This document shows, piece by piece, positions 17,651-26,971 of a stretch of DNA of 64,000 bases. Source of the stretch: Maribellus maritimus. GTDB lineage: Bacteria > Bacteroidota > Bacteroidia > Bacteroidales > Prolixibacteraceae. Under the pieces are notes generated by a model that saw only the letters and a program-made list of their open reading frames with translations, had not been told where the DNA came from and made no database searches. Position 1 is the first letter of the stretch. Each line of letters starts with the position of its first letter. The translations under genes were made by a program, and so were the position numbers. The DNA lies in contig NZ_JAIKLE010000007.1 in assembly GCF_022267315.1 (NCBI RefSeq), forward strand, positions 1-64,000, in the 5' to 3' direction.

Positions 17651-20600
17651 ATGAAAAAAAATGATGAAAGCACTTTGCTTAATAGCAGAAGTGTGAAAAA
17701 GCTATTACTAACTATGAAACTAACATTTTTGTTATTACTAATCGGACTAATGCAGGTTTCGGCTTCTGTATATTCTCAAAGTACCCGTTTCTCTTTCGAT
17801 TTGTCAGATACAAAAGTGGTTGACGTATTAAAAGAGATTGAAAGCAAAAGTGAATTTCGGTTTTTCTATCAAAACGAACAAATTGATGTGGAACGGAAGG
17901 TCAACATCTCCGTTTCCGATAAAACAGTAGAAGAAATTCTGAATGAGCTGTTCAACGGATACAGTATAGAATACAAAATTTTCAGTGATAAATTAATATT
18001 ACTTGGGGCGGAAAAAGCTATAAATAATGCAGTTAAGGATGATTTAACTTCTCCACAAAAAACGGTATCAGGAACTGTAACTGATGAAGCAGGAATTCCA
18101 CTTCCGGGTGTAACCGTTGTGGTGAAGGGAACAACGCAGGGAACTGTGACAAATGTCGACGGTTATTATTCTCTCCCGAATGTTCCGGCAGAGGCAACAC
18201 TTCAGTTCTCATTTGTTGGAATGATAACCCAAGAAGTAGTTGTAGGTAACCAAAGCTCCATCAATATTCAAATGGAAACAGATGCCATTGGTATTGAAGA
18301 AGTGGTTGCTATAGGTTATGGAACAAGAAAAAAAGAAACATTAACTGGTGCAATTAGTACCATAGATAGTAAAACATTTGAAACTAGACCAATAACTTCC
18401 GCTATTAATGCTTTGCAAGGGACCACATCAGGACTTATAGTTACTAGAAACTCGGGGCAACCGGGCTCACAAGGTTTATCAATTCAATTGCGAGGTATGA
18501 GTTCAATAAATGGAGGAAATAGTCCGCTAGTACTTATTGATGGCCTTCAATCAAACCTTGAAACAATTAACCCAGATGATATAGAAAGTATTTCTGTATT
18601 AAAGGATGGCACTGCAGCCATCTATGGGAATCAAGCATCCAATGGTGTAATATTAGTAACAACAAAAAAAGGGATTAGAGGAATCCCAAAGATAACTTAC
18701 AATATGTCCTATGGTTTTAATTATCCCACCTACATTCCTGAAAAAACAACTATGAGACAGTTTATGGAAATGGTCAATGACGGCAGAATAAATGATGGAC
18801 AATCTGAATTGTTTGGAGAGATATTTTTTGATGCCTTGGGAACTGACCAAGTCCTAAACTTAAACCAGTCTGCTGATGGGGGAGCATTGAGAGATGATAG
18901 CTATTTGATTTTTAATCAACCTGAAAATGCATTTGTAAATGAATTTTTTGAAACGGGACAAAGACAATATCATAATCTAAGTGTGGAGGGAGGATGTGAT
19001 AATTCGATTTATAGGCTTTCTTTAGGCTTCTTGGATGAAAATGGTGTAATAAATTCCAAATATGATGATTATAAAAGATATAATATTCGTTTAAACAATA
19101 CATTTAATATAGGGAAAAAATTAGTGCTTGCGACGCAAAATTCCGTGGAATTGGGTGATGTTTCTGAAAATTCTCAATTAGATTTAGCTTATTCACATAT
19201 AATGAGCAATTGGACGATTATGCCAATGCGTAGGAGGCTTGATGGAGCATATTATACATTCAGAGGCTTTAATAATCCAAATGATTTATTATTGCAAGGC
19301 GGTGAAATTTCAACTAAAAATACTCGATTAATTTCTAGCTTTAAGCTTGATTATGACATTACAGAAGAATTAAAGCTAACTACAAATTTTGGAATTAATC
19401 ATCTGATTAATAAAGCACAAACAAAAATTCCAACAATTTATCTAGCAAATACCTGGAATACAGATCCTCCTGGTTTTAGAATAGTTCCGCAAACTAGTCC
19501 AAATAGAATAAACGAGTCTTTCGCTACTAATAATTATATGACCATGGATGCATATCTGAATTATGCAAAATTAATAAATGAAGAAAATAACGTTTCTTTA
19601 ACTGTAGGAGCATCACATGAACAACGAAAGTATAATTACAACTACGCGGAATCAAGAAATTTTCCAACTAATGAATTACTGTCATTAAGTCTTGGTGACC
19701 TTGATGAAGCGAGAGTAAATTCTAATGGATGGGCTTGGACTATACGTTCTTTGTTTGGAAGACTAAATTACGAATATAAAGAAAAATTAATTGCCGATGC
19801 GGTATTAAGGGCGGATGGTTCGTCAAGATTCACAAAAGAATATAGATGGGGTACATTTTGGGGAGCAATGTTAGCTTATCGACTTTCTGAAGATAATTTT
19901 ATTAAAAATTTAGATTTTTTTGATAATCTAAAGATTCGCGTATCATATGGTGAGACGGGTAATCAAGAAGGAATTGGCTATTATGATTATTTATCTTTAA
20001 TTAATGTAGGAAGCCCGATAATATTTGGCCCCCCCTCTAGTATGTGGGGCAACCAGACAGAAAATTCATATTTTGTTGAAAGTGGTGCAGTCAGCACTGA
20101 AAGAAGTTGGGAGACCTTAGCTACAACTAATTTGGGAATAGATATATCTATCTTGAATTCGAAACTAAATGCATCTTTCGATTATTATATCAAACAAAAT
20201 AAAAACATGTTGGTAGCAGTTGACCTGCCTACTGTACTTGGTATATCTCCTCCTGCATTAAATAAAGGACAAATGGAAACGAAAGGTTTCGAACTTGAAG
20301 TGAATTGGATAGACAAAATTGGTAATCTAAATTACTATATAAAGGGTACAATATTTAACGATAAAAATAAATTAACAAGTTTACAAGGATCAGAAGGAGT
20401 AAAACAAGAAGGTATTAATAATAGATTGGTTGGTTATTCAATTGGGACATATTTTGGGTGGAAATTTGATGGAATTATCCAAAATGAATCCGAACTTAAT
20501 GAATATGTTTCTAATGTAACATCAGGTATTCCCAGTGCAATTGAAGTCGGTGATGTGCGATATGTTGATGTTGATAATAACGGAAGATTAAGTGCATTAG

Positions 20601-21145
20601 GAAATCCAACAGAAGGAGACATTGGTGATTTAGTTGAGTTAGGAAATATAAGACCCCAATATAGTTTTAGTTTTAACTTTGGTGGGGATTATAAAGGATT
20701 TGATTTCAATGTTCTTTTTCAAGGAGTTGGTAAAAAAACTCTCTTTAAAACAGGTCACTGGTCTAGACCAATATTAAATTGGTTTAATCAGGGATTAAAA
20801 GCTTTTTATGGAGAAACCTGGACTCAAGAAAATGTAAACGCTAAATATCCGCGTTTGAGTGTTGATGCTGGAATTAATGATTATAATTATAGAATTTCAG
20901 AAAATAAAAAGATTAATGGTGCTTACGTCCGATTAAAAAATATTCAAATTGGATATAGCATACCAAAAGAATTATTATATAAAGTTAAAGTAGACAATTT
21001 AAGATTATATATCAGCGGAGAAGATCTTTTTGAATTCCAATCTCAAGAATCCCGTGATTTTGGATTTGACCCTGAACTAGGTGCCCAAGGATTTAACTAT
21101 CCTTTTATACGAACGTTCTCACTTGGAACTCAAATTACCTTTTAA
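17651..21145 (+). CDS. susC: SusC/RagA TonB-dependent transporter with STN domain (apparently chimeric)
   Basis: The 1164-aa outer-membrane protein has a signal peptide ending near SVYSQ (residue 43). It then has an STN signalling domain (about 45-118), a carboxypeptidase-regulatory-like domain (about 138-210, GTVTDEAGIPLPGV), the TonB-box/plug junction EEVVAIGYG (216-224), a plug (about 225-340) and a 22-strand barrel ending in aromatic residues. It imports oligosaccharides with its SusD lid and energy from TonB. The domain order and length are normal, and no frameshift is seen. Base composition changes inside the gene: 18121-18180 is 29/60 GC, whereas 19021-19080 is 15/60. The change falls near the plug junction, so the signalling half and the transport half may have different origins. 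The start at 17651 keeps the complete signal peptide. Confidence 0.95.
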   Translation: MKKNDESTLLNSRSVKKLLLTMKLTFLLLLIGLMQVSASVYSQSTRFSFDLSDTKVVDVLKEIESKSEFRFFYQNEQIDVERKVNISVSDKTVEEILNELFNGYSIEYKIFSDKLILLGAEKAINNAVKDDLTSPQKTVSGTVTDEAGIPLPGVTVVVKGTTQGTVTNVDGYYSLPNVPAEATLQFSFVGMITQEVVVGNQSSINIQMETDAIGIEEVVAIGYGTRKKETLTGAISTIDSKTFETRPITSAINALQGTTSGLIVTRNSGQPGSQGLSIQLRGMSSINGGNSPLVLIDGLQSNLETINPDDIESISVLKDGTAAIYGNQASNGVILVTTKKGIRGIPKITYNMSYGFNYPTYIPEKTTMRQFMEMVNDGRINDGQSELFGEIFFDALGTDQVLNLNQSADGGALRDDSYLIFNQPENAFVNEFFETGQRQYHNLSVEGGCDNSIYRLSLGFLDENGVINSKYDDYKRYNIRLNNTFNIGKKLVLATQNSVELGDVSENSQLDLAYSHIMSNWTIMPMRRRLDGAYYTFRGFNNPNDLLLQGGEISTKNTRLISSFKLDYDITEELKLTTNFGINHLINKAQTKIPTIYLANTWNTDPPGFRIVPQTSPNRINESFATNNYMTMDAYLNYAKLINEENNVSLTVGASHEQRKYNYNYAESRNFPTNELLSLSLGDLDEARVNSNGWAWTIRSLFGRLNYEYKEKLIADAVLRADGSSRFTKEYRWGTFWGAMLAYRLSEDNFIKNLDFFDNLKIRVSYGETGNQEGIGYYDYLSLINVGSPIIFGPPSSMWGNQTENSYFVESGAVSTERSWETLATTNLGIDISILNSKLNASFDYYIKQNKNMLVAVDLPTVLGISPPALNKGQMETKGFELEVNWIDKIGNLNYYIKGTIFNDKNKLTSLQGSEGVKQEGINNRLVGYSIGTYFGWKFDGIIQNESELNEYVSNVTSGIPSAIEVGDVRYVDVDNNGRLSALGNPTEGDIGDLVELGNIRPQYSFSFNFGGDYKGFDFNVLFQGVGKKTLFKTGHWSRPILNWFNQGLKAFYGETWTQENVNAKYPRLSVDAGINDYNYRISENKKINGAYVRLKNIQIGYSIPKELLYKVKVDNLRLYISGEDLFEFQSQESRDFGFDPELGAQGFNYPFIRTFSLGTQITF

Positions 21146-21164
21146 TTAAAAATATGCAATTATT

Positions 21165-22811
21165 ATGAAAAATTTAATATATATTTTATTCGCTCCTATA
21201 TTGTTTCTAGGATGTCAAGATTTTGATCTCACTCCTGAACATCAATTGTCTGATGGAAGTTTATGGGATAAATCTGAACACTATAAAGCAGGTGTCAATA
21301 TACTTTATCCTAGCATCGGATCTCATTCTGATGCAACTGATAATGATTCTGATTTTTCTTATGCCCTTGGGCCTAATAACATTAGTAATGGCTCAAGAGA
21401 TGTTCCAGCATCAAGTAATTTTTATAATAATTCTTACAGAGATATTCGCCGATGCAATTTTATTATCGATAGAGCAATAGAAAATGGATTTGAAAGTGAT
21501 CGTTATGTGGCTGAAGCTCGATGGTTTAGAGCGCTTTTCTATTTTCGGTTAGTTGAAGCTTATGGTGACATTCCTTTTTACACAAAAACTTTGGATCCCT
21601 CTTCTGAAGAATTATTTGATACTAGAACACCAAGAAAAGAAGTTGTCGATTTCATTTTACAAGAATTAAAGGAAGTATCTGAATTACTGCCAGAACAAAG
21701 TCAACTTGATAATTCTGAGCTTGGTCGAATCACAAAAGGTGCTGCAAATGCACTAAGAGCAAGAGTCGCTTTATTTGAAGGAACTTGGATCAAATATCAT
21801 GGAACACCAGGCGATGCAAATGAAAGATTCGATCAAGCAATAACTGCATCAAAAGCTGTTATAGATAGTAAAGAATATTCGTTGTTCAGTTATGAATCAA
21901 ATCCGGAACAGTCCTACAGGTATTTTTTCATGGAGGTAGGAAATGACTCAAAAGAGCAAATAGTTGCACGGAGATATGATCTAAATAATTACCATGGCTT
22001 TAGTTTACAAGTGTATGAAGGATTTAACTCTTCAACGAGAAAATTGGCTGATTTATATTTGTGCAAAGATGGTCTCCCAATTAATAAGTCCCCTCTTTAT
22101 GAAGGCCGTCAATTAATGATTTCAGAATATGAGAATAGGGATTCAAGGATGACTATGACAATAATTCCACCTGGATATTATGCCATTGACAGATTAGATC
22201 AAGAAGGTACGGGACAGGATTTTCCAGAATTCTTGAGAGAACAAACACTTTATACAACCTATAAGTTCCTGACTGAATTTTATGTTGATCAAACTGGACA
22301 CAGGGGAGTGTTCTACTATCATATGCTACGATATGCGGAAGTACTTTTAATATATGCAGAGGCATTGTATGAGAAAAATGATGGCATTACGGATGCCCAA
22401 TTAGGAGAATCTATTAATATTGTTAGGGCAAGGGCAGGGATGCCTAACTTAACTAATGATTTTATCTCTCAAAATGGATTAGATATAAAAACTGAAATCA
22501 GGAGGGAAAGAAGTATAGAGCTTGCACATGAAGGTTTTAGAAGAAGCGATTTACGAAGATGGAAAACTGCGGAAATTGAAATGCCGATGGCCATAAGAGG
22601 AGTTCAATTCAAAAATACTGAATATGAGACTGCAATACTTGAAGACGGAACATTACGATACCCGTATACTCCATCTCTTGATAATGATGGGAATATAATA
22701 GTTGAACCAGAGGATCAGAGATCTTTCAAAATAGAAAGAGATTACTTAGAACCTATTCCTTCAGAAGAATTACTAAAAAATCCTAATCTGGCACAAAATC
22801 CTAACTGGTAG
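21165..22811 (+). CDS. susD: SusD/RagB outer-membrane glycan-binding lipoprotein
   Basis: The 548-aa lipoprotein has a lipobox ending at Cys17 (ILFLGC), followed by the helical TPR-like SusD fold. Typical segments are ARWFRALFYFRLVEAYGDIPF, MLRYAEVLLIYAEAL, IRRERSIELAHEGFRRSDLRRW, and the C-terminal PIPSEELLKNPNLAQNPNW. SusD binds the glycan at the cell surface and closes over the SusC barrel. It begins 19 bp after susC, has the same AT-rich composition as the susC barrel half, and is followed by a hairpin at 22824. Pairing with the upstream SusC is therefore firm. Substrate specificity cannot be read from the sequence. Confidence 0.95.
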   Translation: MKNLIYILFAPILFLGCQDFDLTPEHQLSDGSLWDKSEHYKAGVNILYPSIGSHSDATDNDSDFSYALGPNNISNGSRDVPASSNFYNNSYRDIRRCNFIIDRAIENGFESDRYVAEARWFRALFYFRLVEAYGDIPFYTKTLDPSSEELFDTRTPRKEVVDFILQELKEVSELLPEQSQLDNSELGRITKGAANALRARVALFEGTWIKYHGTPGDANERFDQAITASKAVIDSKEYSLFSYESNPEQSYRYFFMEVGNDSKEQIVARRYDLNNYHGFSLQVYEGFNSSTRKLADLYLCKDGLPINKSPLYEGRQLMISEYENRDSRMTMTIIPPGYYAIDRLDQEGTGQDFPEFLREQTLYTTYKFLTEFYVDQTGHRGVFYYHMLRYAEVLLIYAEALYEKNDGITDAQLGESINIVRARAGMPNLTNDFISQNGLDIKTEIRRERSIELAHEGFRRSDLRRWKTAEIEMPMAIRGVQFKNTEYETAILEDGTLRYPYTPSLDNDGNIIVEPEDQRSFKIERDYLEPIPSEELLKNPNLAQNPNW

Positions 22812-22823
22812 ATTTTAAATTTA

Positions 22824-22845
22824 GGGAAGGATTAAAATCCTTCCC
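22824..22845 (+). terminator. Hairpin after the first susD
   Basis: A 9-bp perfect stem (GGGAAGGAT 22824-22832 with ATCCTTCCC 22837-22845) has a 4-base loop and only a short CTTT after it. It lies between susD and the next gene, 17 bases before that start codon. It may limit read-through or protect the susCD message from 3' decay. Confidence 0.55.
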
Positions 22846-22861
22846 CTTTAGAAATAAAAAT

Positions 22862-23839
22862 ATGAAGAAAATTCTATTTTCCATAAGTATCTTATTTGCT
22901 TATTTTAAAATATATGGGGTAGATGAAATCAATAAAATATTTACTCAAGAAACCGAAAATAACGTAATAACAATTTTATCAACTGATTTATCAATTGATA
23001 GAGATCCAGATGATTGGTTCGATCTTTTTTTGTTTTTACAACTTAATGAAATTAATGCTTCAGGAATTATTTTAGATAATTATGCCACAAATGAAGTTGA
23101 AAAATATGCAAACGAGTTTTTAGCTATTTTAAAAAAAGAGAATATACCAATTTTGAAAGGAGTCCAAAGCAAACTTAAAATTTTAAATGATACGGTTCAA
23201 GCATCTAAATATCATGATGGAGCAGAATTCATAATTGAAACTATGCGTAAAACATCTTGTAAAGTCCGGTTGATTGCGGTTGGAAGTTTGCGCAATGAGG
23301 CTTTGGCATTTAGTAAAGATTCTATATTATTTATGGAAAAGATTGAGAATGTTTATTTTATTGGTGGAAACTGGGATTATTTAAATGAAATGAATATAGG
23401 TTTAGACCATATTGCTGGTGATATTATTCTTAACTCACCAATTCCAATTATTTGGATACCTGCAGTTTGGAGCAATAGAATTTTATTTCCTGGCGAATAT
23501 GAAAATCAACTTTACTTATTTAAAGATTCAGTTTCAATATTTCTTAGTGATATTTTAAAAAAATGGCGAATCTACCGCGGTGAAAAATTTCTAAAACAAA
23601 CAGATCAATTTCCTCTAGGGAAGAATCTTTGGAGCTTTCCCGCATTATTACATGCTTCTGGGAATTTATCCGAGAATATGATTTTTCATAATGGTACTAT
23701 TTCAATGAGTATTGAAAAGGAAAAAATAAATTTCAAAAGGCAATCTGAAGGGAAGGACAAAATGCTTGTTGAAAGAAATTCAAATGTAATCATAGAATGG
23801 TTCTGGAATCTATATCGAAATTCGATTCTTATAAAATAG
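22862..23839 (+). CDS. Divergent nucleoside hydrolase-like exported protein
   Basis: The 325-aa protein has a hydrophobic N-terminal export signal. An aspartate cluster, STDLSIDRDPDDWFD (residues 40-54), sits where inosine-uridine hydrolases carry the calcium-binding DxDxxxDD motif. LRIVAVGS-like and PIIWIPAVWSN-like segments (seen here as VRLIAVGSLRN and IPIIWIPAVWSN) fit the same Rossmann-like fold. The normal family cleaves N-glycosidic bonds of nucleosides with calcium. The aspartates are rearranged relative to the classical motif, so catalysis is uncertain. The protein lacks the downstream histidine context I would expect in a standard member. It is AT-rich like its neighbours and belongs to the cassette following susD. 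A different glycosidic substrate is possible. Confidence 0.65.
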   Translation: MKKILFSISILFAYFKIYGVDEINKIFTQETENNVITILSTDLSIDRDPDDWFDLFLFLQLNEINASGIILDNYATNEVEKYANEFLAILKKENIPILKGVQSKLKILNDTVQASKYHDGAEFIIETMRKTSCKVRLIAVGSLRNEALAFSKDSILFMEKIENVYFIGGNWDYLNEMNIGLDHIAGDIILNSPIPIIWIPAVWSNRILFPGEYENQLYLFKDSVSIFLSDILKKWRIYRGEKFLKQTDQFPLGKNLWSFPALLHASGNLSENMIFHNGTISMSIEKEKINFKRQSEGKDKMLVERNSNVIIEWFWNLYRNSILIK

Positions 23840-23929
23840 TATAAATGTGAAATTAATGATATTCAAATGCATAGGTATTTTGTCATTCTCACGTGAAGGG
23901 GAATATATTTATTTTAAAATCAGAACATT

Positions 23930-25555
23930 ATGAAAAAAGAATATCAATGGTCATCTTTCAAACACCTCTCCTTTGGAAAGGATCGGCGAGGCTTTTATGT
24001 TTTTCTAACATTTGCTCTTTTAATGATTTCATGTCACCCAAAGTCGGAAGAAAAGCAAAACCCCAATTTTGTTTTCATCTTAGCCGATGATTACGGTTAT
24101 CACGATTTAAGTATTTCAGGTAGTAAATTTTACGAAACACCCAATATTGACAGGATTGCAGCTGAAGGAATGATTTTTACCGATGGATATGCAACTTGTC
24201 AGGTTTGCAGTCCGTCGCGTGCGAGTATCATGTCGGGGAAATTTCCTGCCCGGCACGGAATTACCGACTGGATTGGAGCTGCAACCGGAGAAGACTGGAG
24301 AAAACAGGGACGGCAGAACCAGTTGCTTCCACCGGAATACGAACACAGTCTTTCATTGAATTACACAACTTTACCCGAGGCAATGAAAGAGGCAGGATAT
24401 AAAACTTTTTTTGCCGGGAAGTGGCATTTGGGAAGCAAAGGTTCGTGGCCCGAAGATCATGGTTTCAACATTAACAAAGGAGGTTGGGACGTTGGCAGCC
24501 CAAAAGGCGGTTATTTTGCTCCGTGGGAAAACCCGAATCTTCCCAGCGGGCCCAATGGTGAAAATCTTTCCATGCGGCTGGCCAAAGAAACCGTTCAGTT
24601 TCTGAAAGAAAATAAAGACACAGCTTTTTTTGCTTATCTGGCATTTTATGCCGTGCATGGCCCCATTCAAACAACACGGGAAAAATGGACAAAATACCGT
24701 GAAAAAGCAGAGGAACTCGGAATTGCTGAAACGGGTTATAAGATGGGTCATTTTTTCCCCATCCGTCAGGTGCAGGACAACCCTGTTTATGCCGGACTGG
24801 TTGAAGCGATGGACGATGCTGTCGGTGAAGTTTTAAAAGCGTTGGATGAGCTTGGACTGGCAGAAAACACCGTGGTTATTTTTACTTCGGATAATGGAGG
24901 AGTGGCTGCAGGTGATTCATATTCTACATCGAATTTACCGCTGCGTGCCGGTAAGGGTTATCAGTTTGAAGGTGGAATTCGCGAGCCCTATTTTATAAAA
25001 GTTCCGGGATTGGGCAACGGACAAAAAAACAGTACTCCGGTTACCGGAACCGATTTTTATCCAACTATTCTTGAACTGGCAGGAGCATTGTTAAAACCTG
25101 CTGAACACAGTGATGGCGTGAGCCTCGTTCCACTTTTAAAAGGGGGGACGATTCCGGAAAGGCCACTTATCTGGCATTATCCGCATTACGGAAATCAGGG
25201 TGGCGAACCTTCCTCTATTATTCGTTTGGGCGATTGGAAACTGATTCATTATTATGAAGATGGCCGCGAAGAATTGTACAACTTGAAAAACGATGTGGAA
25301 GAAACTACCGATTTAGCTGCCGAACATAAAGGAATTGTAAGTGAGCTCAATGAAAAATTGTTTAATTATCTGGATGAAGTGGGAGCAAAATTTCCGGTAA
25401 AAGATCCGGAATACGATCCAAAAAAAGAAAAAGACTATTTACAGAATGTAATTAACAAACGCTGGCCCCAACTTGAAAAGCAACGTCTTGATTACCTTTC
25501 AAAAGATTATGATCCGGGAAATGACTGGTGGGGAAGTAAAATTACAAACGATTAA
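23930..25555 (+). CDS. S1 family sulfatase lipoprotein (CSPSR)
   Basis: The 541-aa protein has a long N-terminus before a hydrophobic segment and a lipobox ending at Cys35 (LMISC). The key features are LADDYGYHD (51-59), Cys93-S-P-S-Arg97, GKWHLG (about 160), and TSDNGG for the second half of the metal site. It would cleave a glycan sulfate ester. Its composition (30/60 GC at 24781-24840) differs sharply from the AT-rich genes on both sides, so it has a separate history from the cassette it sits in. A second ATG-like start inside the first 36 residues cannot be excluded, but the lipobox supports the long form or one close to it. The next gene starts 9 bp after its stop. Confidence 0.93.
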   Translation: MKKEYQWSSFKHLSFGKDRRGFYVFLTFALLMISCHPKSEEKQNPNFVFILADDYGYHDLSISGSKFYETPNIDRIAAEGMIFTDGYATCQVCSPSRASIMSGKFPARHGITDWIGAATGEDWRKQGRQNQLLPPEYEHSLSLNYTTLPEAMKEAGYKTFFAGKWHLGSKGSWPEDHGFNINKGGWDVGSPKGGYFAPWENPNLPSGPNGENLSMRLAKETVQFLKENKDTAFFAYLAFYAVHGPIQTTREKWTKYREKAEELGIAETGYKMGHFFPIRQVQDNPVYAGLVEAMDDAVGEVLKALDELGLAENTVVIFTSDNGGVAAGDSYSTSNLPLRAGKGYQFEGGIREPYFIKVPGLGNGQKNSTPVTGTDFYPTILELAGALLKPAEHSDGVSLVPLLKGGTIPERPLIWHYPHYGNQGGEPSSIIRLGDWKLIHYYEDGREELYNLKNDVEETTDLAAEHKGIVSELNEKLFNYLDEVGAKFPVKDPEYDPKKEKDYLQNVINKRWPQLEKQRLDYLSKDYDPGNDWWGSKITND

Positions 25556-25564
25556 TAGATATAA

Positions 25565-26959
25565 ATGAGTCATAAAATAATTTTTTCAATTTTATCCCTG
25601 ATTTTTTTAGTTAGGGTTTCTGTTGCCAAAGAGATATCTTCTCAAAAGCCAAACATCATTATTATATTGGCCGATGATTTGGGGTATGGTGATTTAAAAT
25701 GCTATGGTAATAAAAATAATATAACTCCTAACATAGATCAGATGGCAGAAGACGGGATTCGTTTCACAGATTTTTATATGGCATCTTCTGTATGTACTCC
25801 GTCAAGAGCTGCTTTGTTAACTGGTTGTTATCCTGAACGGATTGGGCTAAATAATGTTCTTTTTCCTAATTCAATGCCTCTTGGACAAAAAAATGGTATG
25901 GCAATTGGATTAAATCCAACAGAAATAACCATTGCAGAATTACTAAAATCAAAAGATTATAAAACAGCTTGCATAGGTAAATGGCATCTGGGTGATATCC
26001 CTGAGTTCATGCCTCTCAACCAAGGGTTTGATGAATATTTCGGATTACCTTATAGTAATGATATGATTCCAGGTAATACTCGATATGAATTTGAACCTAT
26101 TCCTTTATATGATGGCACTAAAGTTATTGAAACTAATCCTGACCAAGATTATCTCACTATGCGTTATACAGAAAAAGCGAAAGAATTTATTAAAAGAAAC
26201 AAAAACAATTCTTTTTTTCTCTATTTAGCTCATAATATGCCTCATCGTCCATGTCATGCATCATACAAATATGCTCAAAAATGGTTTTCTAATGAAAAGC
26301 TATCTGAAATTAATGGAGAAGGCAAAGAAACACGTGATTTTCTATATCCTGCAACAATAGAAGAACTAGATTGGAGTGTGGGAGAGATATTAATTACATT
26401 AAAAGAATTTAACATTGATTCTAATACATTAATAATATTTACTTCAGATAACGGTCCTGCCGTTGGAAGTGCAGGACCGTTAAAGGGAGGAAAGGGATCA
26501 ATATATGAAGGTGGTTTACGTGTACCATGCATTATGCAATGGAATAACATGATCCCAAAAGGAACATTGTGCCAAGAATTGACCTCTTGTATTGACATTT
26601 TTCCAACACTTGCTTATATAGCCGAAAGTAATGTACCAGATGACAGAGACATTGATGGAATAAACATAATAGATTATTTTTTAGGAGGTAAAAAAAATAA
26701 TCTACGTAATACTTTTTTTTATCTAAAACAAGGTCACGGAATCCAAGCAATCAGGTATAAAAGCTGGAAATTATTTATTGGAGAAAATCTCCAGTTATAC
26801 AATTTAAGAAATGATATTGGAGAAAAAAATAACCTTGTAGGAGAATATCCAGAATTAGAAAAATATCTAACTGAACAAATTTATAAATTCAACAAAAAAC
26901 TATCTGAGAATAATAGAACACTAGGACAAATTCCAATTAAAGAGGAGGGGAACAATTAA
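25565..26959 (+). CDS. S1 family sulfatase, secreted (CTPSR)
   Basis: The 464-aa protein has a signal peptide probably cleaved near VSVAKE (residue 21), with no lipobox cysteine. LADDLGYGD (35-43), Cys77-T-P-S-Arg81, GKWHLGD (about 140) and TSDNGPAVG define a complete S1 active site. The sequence resembles the arylsulfatase A/galactose-sulfatase-like branch by its GKGSIYEGGLRVP segment, but I do not assign a substrate. It is AT-rich (14/60 GC at 26161-26220), unlike the sulfatase just upstream, and is followed 12 bp later by the GH43/GH117-type gene. The ending IKEEGNN is short and shows no extra domain. Confidence 0.93.
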   Translation: MSHKIIFSILSLIFLVRVSVAKEISSQKPNIIIILADDLGYGDLKCYGNKNNITPNIDQMAEDGIRFTDFYMASSVCTPSRAALLTGCYPERIGLNNVLFPNSMPLGQKNGMAIGLNPTEITIAELLKSKDYKTACIGKWHLGDIPEFMPLNQGFDEYFGLPYSNDMIPGNTRYEFEPIPLYDGTKVIETNPDQDYLTMRYTEKAKEFIKRNKNNSFFLYLAHNMPHRPCHASYKYAQKWFSNEKLSEINGEGKETRDFLYPATIEELDWSVGEILITLKEFNIDSNTLIIFTSDNGPAVGSAGPLKGGKGSIYEGGLRVPCIMQWNNMIPKGTLCQELTSCIDIFPTLAYIAESNVPDDRDIDGINIIDYFLGGKKNNLRNTFFYLKQGHGIQAIRYKSWKLFIGENLQLYNLRNDIGEKNNLVGEYPELEKYLTEQIYKFNKKLSENNRTLGQIPIKEEGNN

Positions 26960-26971
26960 TTTATTGATATT

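Noticed and set aside
17651-22811. Invertible SusC/SusD shufflon
   Set aside because: No recombinase, no silent susC copy and no inverted-repeat pair were found in the window.
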